Assembly: GCA_012396115.1 (NCBI GenBank)
Contig: JAAXOU010000009.1
Span: 1-43,819, forward strand
Reading direction: 5' to 3'
Source of the DNA: Streptomyces somaliensis DSM 40738
Lineage (GTDB): Bacteria > Actinomycetota > Actinomycetes > Streptomycetales > Streptomycetaceae
Length of the DNA stretch: 43,819 bases
Below are positions 37,721 through 43,819 of the stretch, in pieces (position 1 is the stretch's first letter; each line of letters begins with the position of its first letter). Made by a program: the position numbers and the translations under genes. The notes beneath the pieces are model-generated. The model saw only the letters and a program-made list of their open reading frames with translations, ran no database searches and was not told the origin of the DNA.

Positions 37721-40700
37721 ATGCTCGAGTCGAACGAGACCGGCACCGCCGGTACCAGCGAAGAGGACAACACACCCGGCGGCACGCCGCCGCCGCGCCG
37801 CAGGCGCCGTGCGGCGTCGCGCCCCGCGGGCCCGCCGGTCGCGGCGGACGCCGCCCCCGAGACCGTCGTGACCACGACCGCCGCGCCCGAGACCGCCCCG
37901 GCCGAGGTGCCTTCCGGTTCCGGGGACGCGCCCGAGGCCGCTGCTCCGGTCCGTACGCGTCGCCGTGCCACGCGCAAGGCGACGGCTCCGGCCGTCGAGA
38001 CTTCCGAGGCCGCCGAGGTCTCCGCCGCGCCCGAGGCCGCCGCGGTGGCCGAGGGGTCGGCTGAGGGGTCGGTCTCCGAGGCCGTCGCTCCGGTCCGTGC
38101 GCGTCGTCGTGCCACGCGCAGGGCGACGGCTCCGGCCGTCGAGGCTTCCGGGGCCGCTGTGTCCGTGGAGCCGCAGGCCGCCGCGCCCGAGGCCGCCGAG
38201 GTGGTCGAGGGATCGGCCGAGGGGGCGGTCTCCGAGGCCGCTGCCCCGGTCCGTGCGCGTCGTCGTGCCACCCGTAAGGCGACGGCTCCGGCCGTCGAGG
38301 CTTCCGGGGCCGCTGTGTCCGTGGAGCCGCAGGCCGCCGCGCCTGAGGCCGCCCCGACGCAGGCCGCCGCGCCCGAGGCCGCCGCGGTGGCCGAGGAGCC
38401 CGCCGGGGAGTCGGCTCCCGAGGCCGTCGCCCCGGTCCGTACGCGTCGTCGTGCCACGCGCAAGGCCACCACCCCGGCCGCGCGGCCCGAGGACGAGACG
38501 GAGGCCGAGACGGGCGAGAGCCTGCCCGCCACCACCGTCGCGCAGATCACCGCCGACGAGACCGGCCAGGTCGCCGCCGCCGAGCAGGCCGCCTCCCGGG
38601 GACGTACGCGCCGCCGCGCGGCCCCCCCGCAGTTCACCGCCGAGCCCCCGCGGGCCCCCGAGCGCGGCCGCCGCCCGACGCGCCCCGCCGTGCCGGTGTT
38701 CCAGGCCCCGGTCTTCACCGAGCCGATGTTCCAGACCCCGGAGACCGCCGCTGCGGCCGCCGCCGCGGAGGCGGCAGCGGAAGCGGAGGCGGAGGCGGAG
38801 GAGACGACCGAGGTGGTTGAGCCCCCCGCCGAGCGCGCCGAGACCGGTGGGCGCCGTCGCCGCCGCCGTCGCGCCGAGGCCGCGGAGGCCGCGGAGGCCG
38901 CGCGTCCCGCCGGTCCCGCCCCCGCGGAGGAGGCGGAGGCCGAGGACGAGGCCGCCGAGGAGGAGGCCGAACGGGCCGTCGCCGAGGGCGACGAGCAGGA
39001 CGACTCCGAGGAGCGCCCGTCGCGCCGCCGCCGCCGGGGCGGTCGCCGCCGCCGCCGCGGAGAGTCGGCCGACGACCACGACGAGGCCGCCGACACCGAG
39101 GGCGACGAGCAGGAGGACGAAGACGGCACCGACGGCGAGGACGCCGAGTACGAGCCCGAGGACTCCGAAGGCGACGCCACCCCGTCCGCCGCCGGTACCA
39201 GCAGCTCCCGCCGCCGTCGCCGCCGTCGCCGTCGCAGCGGCGAGCCCGCCGAGGCCGAGACCGCCGCCGAGGAGGACGGCGTCCGCACGGTCGTCAAGGT
39301 CCGCGAGCCGCGGTCGGCGCGGGACAAGGGCGCCGAGCCGTCCGACGAGGTGCAGTCCATCAAGGGCTCCACGCGGCTGGAGGCGAAGAAGCAGCGCCGC
39401 CGCGAGGGCCGCGAGCAGGGCCGCCGCCGCGTCCCGATCATCACCGAGGCGGAGTTCCTCGCCCGCCGCGAGGCCGTCGAGCGCGTCATGGTCGTCCGCC
39501 AGAACGGCGACCGCACCCAGATCGGCGTCCTCGAGGACAACGTGCTCGTCGAGCACTACGTCAACAAGGAGCAGGCGACCTCGTACGTCGGCAACGTCTA
39601 CCTGGGCAAGGTCCAGAACGTGCTGCCGTCCATGGAGGCCGCGTTCGTCGACATCGGCAAGGGCCGCAACGCCGTCCTGTACGCCGGCGAGGTCAACTTC
39701 GAGGCGCTCGGCATGGCCAACGGGCCGCGCCGCATCGAGACCGCCCTCAAGTCCGGCCAGTCGGTCCTCGTCCAGGTGACGAAGGACCCCATCGGCCACA
39801 AGGGCGCCCGCCTCACCAGCCAGGTCTCCCTGCCCGGCCGGTACCTGGTCTACGTGCCCGAGGGCTCGATGACCGGCATCAGCCGCAAGCTCCCCGACAC
39901 CGAGCGGGCCCGGCTGAAGACCATCCTCAAGAGGATCGTCCCCGAGGACGCGGGCGTCATCGTGCGCACCGCCGCCGAGGGCGCCAGCGAGGACGAGCTG
40001 CGCCGTGACGTCGAACGGCTCCAGGCGCAGTGGGAGGAGATCCGGCAGAAGGCGAAGACGGGCAACGCCCCGACGCTCCTGTACGGCGAGCCGGACATGA
40101 CCGTCCGCGTCGTCCGCGACATCTTCAACGAGGACTTCTCGAAGGTCATCGTCAGCGGCGACGAGGCGTGGCGGACCATCCACGGCTACGTGTCGCACGT
40201 CGCGCCCGACCTGGCGGACCGGCTGCAGCGCTGGACGTCCGAGGTGGACGTCTTCGCGACGTACCGGATCGACGAGCAGCTGATGAAGGCGCTCGACCGG
40301 AAGGTGTGGCTGCCGTCCGGCGGTTCGCTGGTGATCGACAAGACCGAGGCGATGGTCGTGGTCGACGTCAACACCGGCAAGTTCACCGGCCAGGGCGGCA
40401 ACCTGGAGGAGACCGTCACCAGGAACAACCTGGAGGCGGCCGAGGAGATCGTCCGGCAGCTGCGCCTGCGCGACCTGGGCGGGATCGTCGTCATCGACTT
40501 CATCGACATGGTGCTGGAGTCCAACCGGGACCTGGTGCTGCGGCGCCTGCTGGAGTGCCTGGGCCGGGACCGCACCAAGCACCAGGTCGCCGAGGTCACG
40601 TCGCTGGGCCTGGTCCAGATGACCCGCAAGCGGGTCGGCCAGGGCCTGCTGGAGTCGTTCTCCGAGACCTGCGTCCACTGCAACGGCCGCGGTGTCATCG

Positions 40701-41395
40701 TCCACATGGAGCAGCCCGGCGCCGTCGGCGGCGGTGGCAAGCGGGCCCGCAAGCGCGGCCGCGGCGCCGATCACCCGCACGAGCACGCCGAGCAGGCCGA
40801 GTACACCGAGCAGGCCGAGGCCGCCGAGGCGCCCGTCGCCGAGACGCCGGCCGTCGAGGCCCCGGAGGCGGGGGCGCCCGCTCCGGCCGCCGCGCCGGAG
40901 CCGGCGTTCGCCCCGGACGAGGAGCTGTACTCCAGCGCCGCCGAGGCGGAGGCCGCCGCGAAGGCCGAGGCCGAGCGCCTGGCCGAACTCGCCGCGAGCT
41001 ACGCCCTGCCGACCTCCTCCTACACGATCACCTCCACCTACGGCCAGGCCGGCTCCATGTGGTCCTCCGGCTACCACACCGGCCTCGACCTGGCCGCCCC
41101 CACCGGCACCCCGGCCAACGCCGTCCACGGCGGCACCGTCAAGTCGGCCGGCTGGTCCGGCGCGTACGGCTACCGCGTCGTGCTGGAGCTGGAGGACGGC
41201 ACCGAGGTCTGGTACTGCCACCTCTCCTCGATGACCGTCGGCGCCGGGCAGACCGTCGGCACCGGCGACACGATCGGCCGCGTCGGCGCCACCGGCAACG
41301 TCACCGGGCCGCACCTCCACCTGGAGGTCCACACCGCCTCCGGCGGCGGCGTCGACCCGCTGGCCTGGCTGCGCGGCAAGGGCCTCACCGTCTGA
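37721..41395 (+). CDS. rne: Ribonuclease E/G with C-terminal M23 (LytM) peptidase domain: in-frame fusion or assembly chimera
   Basis: A 1224-aa reading frame. Residues 1 to about 500 are Ala/Glu/Arg-rich and repetitive, as in Streptomyces RNase E/G. An S1 domain (about 610-690) and the catalytic core follow: Asp882 (VVVDVNTG), Asp926 (IDFIDM) and the Zn-link Cys984-x2-Cys987, with E. coli-like spacing. After a roughly 75-residue Ala/Glu-rich linker (about 1000-1075) the frame continues into a complete M23 endopeptidase domain: His1119 and Asp1123 (HTGLD), His1167 (WYCHLS), His1198 and His1200 (HLH). M23 enzymes cut peptidoglycan outside the cell, but this frame has no signal peptide or membrane helix, so the domain would be cytoplasmic. 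The ATG at 37721 follows GGGAGA at 37705-37710. RNase identity is certain; the natural existence of the fusion is not. Confidence 0.85.
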   Translation: MLESNETGTAGTSEEDNTPGGTPPPRRRRRAASRPAGPPVAADAAPETVVTTTAAPETAPAEVPSGSGDAPEAAAPVRTRRRATRKATAPAVETSEAAEVSAAPEAAAVAEGSAEGSVSEAVAPVRARRRATRRATAPAVEASGAAVSVEPQAAAPEAAEVVEGSAEGAVSEAAAPVRARRRATRKATAPAVEASGAAVSVEPQAAAPEAAPTQAAAPEAAAVAEEPAGESAPEAVAPVRTRRRATRKATTPAARPEDETEAETGESLPATTVAQITADETGQVAAAEQAASRGRTRRRAAPPQFTAEPPRAPERGRRPTRPAVPVFQAPVFTEPMFQTPETAAAAAAAEAAAEAEAEAEETTEVVEPPAERAETGGRRRRRRRAEAAEAAEAARPAGPAPAEEAEAEDEAAEEEAERAVAEGDEQDDSEERPSRRRRRGGRRRRRGESADDHDEAADTEGDEQEDEDGTDGEDAEYEPEDSEGDATPSAAGTSSSRRRRRRRRRSGEPAEAETAAEEDGVRTVVKVREPRSARDKGAEPSDEVQSIKGSTRLEAKKQRRREGREQGRRRVPIITEAEFLARREAVERVMVVRQNGDRTQIGVLEDNVLVEHYVNKEQATSYVGNVYLGKVQNVLPSMEAAFVDIGKGRNAVLYAGEVNFEALGMANGPRRIETALKSGQSVLVQVTKDPIGHKGARLTSQVSLPGRYLVYVPEGSMTGISRKLPDTERARLKTILKRIVPEDAGVIVRTAAEGASEDELRRDVERLQAQWEEIRQKAKTGNAPTLLYGEPDMTVRVVRDIFNEDFSKVIVSGDEAWRTIHGYVSHVAPDLADRLQRWTSEVDVFATYRIDEQLMKALDRKVWLPSGGSLVIDKTEAMVVVDVNTGKFTGQGGNLEETVTRNNLEAAEEIVRQLRLRDLGGIVVIDFIDMVLESNRDLVLRRLLECLGRDRTKHQVAEVTSLGLVQMTRKRVGQGLLESFSETCVHCNGRGVIVHMEQPGAVGGGGKRARKRGRGADHPHEHAEQAEYTEQAEAAEAPVAETPAVEAPEAGAPAPAAAPEPAFAPDEELYSSAAEAEAAAKAEAERLAELAASYALPTSSYTITSTYGQAGSMWSSGYHTGLDLAAPTGTPANAVHGGTVKSAGWSGAYGYRVVLELEDGTEVWYCHLSSMTVGAGQTVGTGDTIGRVGATGNVTGPHLHLEVHTASGGGVDPLAWLRGKGLTV
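37945..38480 (+). repeat. Imperfect long repeats in the RNase E N-terminal region
   Basis: The motif APVR(T/A)RRRATR(K/R)ATAPAVE recurs four times (near 37950, 38088, 38244 and 38430). The second and third copies are joined by about 65 bp of identical DNA at 156-bp period (38122-38187 and 38278-38343), giving 52-residue protein repeats. Confidence 0.75.
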
Positions 41396-41563
41396 CGCCC
41401 GGTACGCCCCGGCGGGCCCGGCGCGCTCCACACCGGACCGGGGCGCCCTCCGGCAGCCGGGCGCCGGGGCGCCGATCCGTCCTTCCGGCCGGCCGCGGTC
41501 CGGTGCCCGCCTCCTTCCGCCCGCGGCCCGGCCCGGTGCCCGCGGGCGTCCCGCCCGGCCGTC

Positions 41564-41610
41564 CGGTACCGGGGGCGGCCGGAGTGCGCTCGGCCCGGCC
41601 CCCGGTACCG
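41564..41610. terminator. Hairpin beyond the PrsW-like gene (convergent with the RNase E-M23 frame)
   Basis: Perfect 13-bp arms CGGTACCGGGGGC (41564-41576) and GCCCCCGGTACCG (41598-41610), 3 bases past the PrsW stop on the minus strand. Confidence 0.6.
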
Positions 41611-41612
41611 CC

Positions 41613-42965
41613 TCACCGCCGGTACGGGTTGTAGCCCGCGTAGTCGCGGTGCGGCGGTGGCGTCCACGCCCGGCCCGTCGCGCGCGCGGCGAACGTCAGG
41701 GCCGGGGCGGCCACCTCCTTCCGCTGCCACAGGTGGTGCAGCAGCTCCTGCTCCCGCGCCGTGAAGTCCCGGTCGGCCAGCCCCCGTCGCGCCCGGTGCC
41801 GCAGGAACGCCAGGGAGGTCGCGAAGGCCTCGTACTCGCCCACCGACCGCGCCGCCGCCGGGCCGAACGTGCGCGCCGCGTAGGACCGTGCCAGGCTCCG
41901 CGCCCGCATCGACGACAGCGCGAGCGGCTCGTCCGGGGAGAGCCAGCCGGCCGCCGCGTACGCCGGCAGCTCGCCGCGCACCGTCCGCAGCTCCCGCTGG
42001 CGCGTCCACACCACCAGCCACGTCAGCAGTCCCAGCACCGGCAGCATGAACGCCCCGTACACGAGGAGGAACCCCCACGGCCCGAACGTCGTCGAGCCGT
42101 TCCACAGCGCGTGCACCCCCATCGCCAGGGACAGCCCCAGCAGCGGCAGCAGCGTCCGCAGCACCCCGCGCCGGGGCGCCGTCGCCGCGGCGAGGCCGAA
42201 GCCGATGCCCGTGAACACCGTGAAGAGCGGGTGGGCGAACGGCGACATCACGATCCGCACGAAGAACGTCACCGCCGTCACCGACTCCAGGCCCGACGAC
42301 CCGAACTCCTGGTCCTCGCCGAAGGCGCTGCCCAGGTACAGGATGTTCTCGGTGAACGCGAAGCCCGTCGCCGTGAACCCGGCGACGACCACGCCGTCGA
42401 CCAGTCCCGTGAACTCCCGCCTGCGGAAGAGGAAGATCAGCAGGATCGCGGCGGCCTTCGCGCTCTCCTCCACGACGGGGGCGACGACGGTCGGGCCGAG
42501 CGTGTCCGCCGCCGCTGGATCCGCCGTCGCCACGGCTATCCAGTGCGTCGCGAGGGTGTTGGCGAGGATCGCGACGAGCGCCGCCGCGAACGCCCCCCAG
42601 GCGAAGGCGAACAACAGGTTCCGCCACGGGCCCGGATCCACCCGGTCCAGCCAGCGGAACGCCGCCGCCAGCAGCGGTACGGGCAGCAGCGCCAGCCCGA
42701 GGCCGACCAGGAAGCCCGTCGTGCCCGTCTGCTCCCGCACCAGCGCCAGGATCACCAGGGCGCACAGCGCGAGCACCAGGCTCACGGCCGACAGGCGGAC
42801 CGCCCTGCTCCGCCAGAACGCGCCCCGCGGCTTGTACCGCCAGCGGGACCGGTCCGGCAGGGCGTCGAACGACGGCCGCGGGTGGTACGCCGGGACGGCC
42901 GGCTGGGCGGGGCCGGCCGGCGGAGGGGTCCGCGGTGCGAAGCGGGACGCGTGCGAATCTGACAC
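41613..42965 (-). CDS. PrsW family intramembrane metalloprotease
   Basis: A 450-aa polytopic membrane protein with about eight to nine hydrophobic segments between residues 55 and 330. PrsW motifs are present: EESAK (EExxK) in VVAPVVEESAKAAAIL, FxxxE in FAFTENILYL, and a His in MGVHALWNGS. Relatives cleave anti-sigma factors in the membrane; the substrate here is unknown. The C-terminal 120 residues are cytoplasmic and helical. The GTG at 42965 was chosen over a start at 42995 because a TAGGGT -10 lies 7 bases before it. It is convergent with the RNase E-M23 frame. Confidence 0.87.
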   Translation of the reverse strand: MSDSHASRFAPRTPPPAGPAQPAVPAYHPRPSFDALPDRSRWRYKPRGAFWRSRAVRLSAVSLVLALCALVILALVREQTGTTGFLVGLGLALLPVPLLAAAFRWLDRVDPGPWRNLLFAFAWGAFAAALVAILANTLATHWIAVATADPAAADTLGPTVVAPVVEESAKAAAILLIFLFRRREFTGLVDGVVVAGFTATGFAFTENILYLGSAFGEDQEFGSSGLESVTAVTFFVRIVMSPFAHPLFTVFTGIGFGLAAATAPRRGVLRTLLPLLGLSLAMGVHALWNGSTTFGPWGFLLVYGAFMLPVLGLLTWLVVWTRQRELRTVRGELPAYAAAGWLSPDEPLALSSMRARSLARSYAARTFGPAAARSVGEYEAFATSLAFLRHRARRGLADRDFTAREQELLHHLWQRKEVAAPALTFAARATGRAWTPPPHRDYAGYNPYRR

Positions 42966-42972
42966 CCGGTCG

Positions 42973-42978
42973 ACCCTA
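42973..42978 (-). promoter_or_regulatory. -10 element TAGGGT of the PrsW gene (leaderless start)
   Basis: On the minus strand TAGGGT ends 7 bases before the GTG at 42965; no ribosome site is present. Confidence 0.55.
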
Positions 42979-43052
42979 GACGGCCGCACCGACACTCCGC
43001 GAGCGCGTTGCGGACGGCCGGGGCCGGGCCGCGCCGCGCCGCGCCCGGACGG

Positions 43053-43772
43053 TCAGGCGCGGGCGAAGAGCAGGTCGTGGACGACGTGCCCCTTCTCCAG
43101 GCCCTGTCCCTCGAACCGGGTCAGCGGCCGGAAGTCGGGCCGCGGCGCGTACCCGCCGCCGGGCGCCGCGTTCACGAAGTCCGGGTGGGCCGTCAGCACC
43201 TCCAGCATCCGCTCCGCGTACGGCTCCCAGTCCGTCGCGCAGTGCAGGACGGCTCCCGGCCGCATCCGGGTCGCGACGAGGTCCAGGAAGGCGGGCTGGA
43301 TCAGCCGCCGCTTGTGGTGCCGCTTCTTCGGCCACGGGTCGGGGAAGTACACCCGGACGCCGGCGAGCGCGGCGGGCGGCAGCATCTCGCGGAGCAGGAT
43401 GACCGCGTCGCCGTTCGCGACGCGGACGTTGGTGAGGCCGCCTCGCTCGACGAGGGCCAGCAGGTTGCCCTGGCCCGGCGTGTGGACGTCCACGGCGAGG
43501 ACGCCGGTCGACGGGTCGGCGGCGGCCATCCGCGCGGTGGCCTCGCCCATGCCGAAACCGATCTCCAGGACGACCGGAAGCCCGCCGAACACCTCGTCCG
43601 GGTCGAGGACGCGCCGCCCGTCGACGTCCAGGCCCCAGACGGGCCACAGGCGGCGCAGCGCGTCGGCCTGGCCCGCGGTGACGCGGCTGCGGCGGGGCTG
43701 GAAGCTGCGGATGCGGCGCTCGAAGTGCGAGCCGGCGGGGTCGGGCGAGGGCCCGCTCCCGTCGGGGAACAT
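43053..43772 (-). CDS. trmB: tRNA (guanine-N7-)-methyltransferase TrmB, N-terminus uncertain
   Basis: At least 239 aa. A class I SAM-dependent methyltransferase that makes m7G46 in tRNA. Motifs are EIGFGMGEATARMA (SAM loop), VDVHTPGQGNLL and YFPDPWPKKRHHKRR, the TrmB signature for tRNA binding. The ATG at 43772 is weakly supported: no good ribosome site, and the frame stays open to the window edge (43819) with a coding-like Arg/Ala-rich stretch, so the true start may lie outside. Streptomyces TrmB proteins usually have such an N-terminal extension. Confidence 0.92.
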   Translation of the reverse strand: MFPDGSGPSPDPAGSHFERRIRSFQPRRSRVTAGQADALRRLWPVWGLDVDGRRVLDPDEVFGGLPVVLEIGFGMGEATARMAAADPSTGVLAVDVHTPGQGNLLALVERGGLTNVRVANGDAVILLREMLPPAALAGVRVYFPDPWPKKRHHKRRLIQPAFLDLVATRMRPGAVLHCATDWEPYAERMLEVLTAHPDFVNAAPGGGYAPRPDFRPLTRFEGQGLEKGHVVHDLLFARA

Positions 43773-43819
43773 CCGGCTGCCGCGGCGCGCCGCGGGCGCG
43801 CCGCGGTCCCCGCCGGAGG

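Noticed and set aside
37945..38480. Repeat array considered as CRISPR-like
   Set aside because: The repeats are in frame, encode Ala/Arg-rich protein and have no unique spacers or cas genes.
36341..41431. 1696-aa open frame on the minus strand
   Set aside because: Antisense to the DUF2344 and RNase E genes; Gly/Leu/Arg low complexity from reading the skewed third positions.

Overview
This 43.8 kb window has the GC content, third-position bias and gene order of a Streptomyces chromosome (or a close relative). Most of it is conserved core: the tig-clpP1-clpP2-clpX proteolysis block, valS-folC-DUF4233-ndk, and the mreBCD-PBP2-rodA elongation cluster. From memory this matches the S. coelicolor region that runs from RNase E/G through the mre and clp genes to sodF and pepN. 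No insertion sequence, prophage, CRISPR array or biosynthetic cluster was seen.

Layout. 1-4.7 kb: the tail of a class C beta-lactamase-like serine hydrolase, pepN on the minus strand, and a DsbA-like mycothiol-type oxidoreductase. 4.8-10 kb: a Fe/Mn superoxide dismutase with a Nur-like operator and a candidate sRNA-bearing 3' UTR, then two amino acid permeases flanking bioY. 10.1-14.8 kb: rpiB and an Fpg/Nei glycosylase, an Eis-like acetyltransferase, a membrane SpoIIE-type phosphatase, a small HD protein resembling a (p)ppGpp hydrolase, and a 64-aa membrane protein. 14.9-15.2 kb: tRNA-Gly(TCC) on the minus strand and tRNA-Pro(TGG) on the plus strand. 15.3-20.8 kb: tig, clpP1P2 (with a ClgR-like operator), clpX, and a Pro/Gly/Tyr-rich membrane protein. 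21-26.2 kb: valS, folC, DUF4233, ndk. 26.4-34.3 kb: mreB, mreC, mreD, PBP2, rodA and a CYTH-CHAD protein. 34.3-41.4 kb: a B12-binding radical SAM protein, its DUF2344 partner, and RNase E/G. 41.6-43.8 kb: a PrsW-type membrane protease and trmB.

The most unusual observation is that the RNase E/G reading frame does not end in its usual Ala/Glu/Lys-rich tail. It runs in frame into a complete M23 (LytM) peptidoglycan endopeptidase domain with all active-site residues, and the frame has no signal peptide. The genes that normally follow RNase E in Streptomyces (rplU-rpmA-obg) are absent and PrsW/trmB take their place. This is either a real rearrangement that fused a cytoplasmic RNase to a wall hydrolase, or an assembly chimera joined in Ala/Glu-rich low-complexity sequence. 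Both deserve a direct check.

Other points of interest are six genes whose start codon lies 6-8 nt after a TANNNT -10 hexamer (probably leaderless mRNAs), the sodF 3' UTR, an apparent CTG start for the DUF2344 gene, and the stand-alone HD protein that keeps most of the Rel/SpoT hydrolase residues. Nearly every convergent or operon boundary carries a long GC-rich hairpin, and these are listed as terminators.
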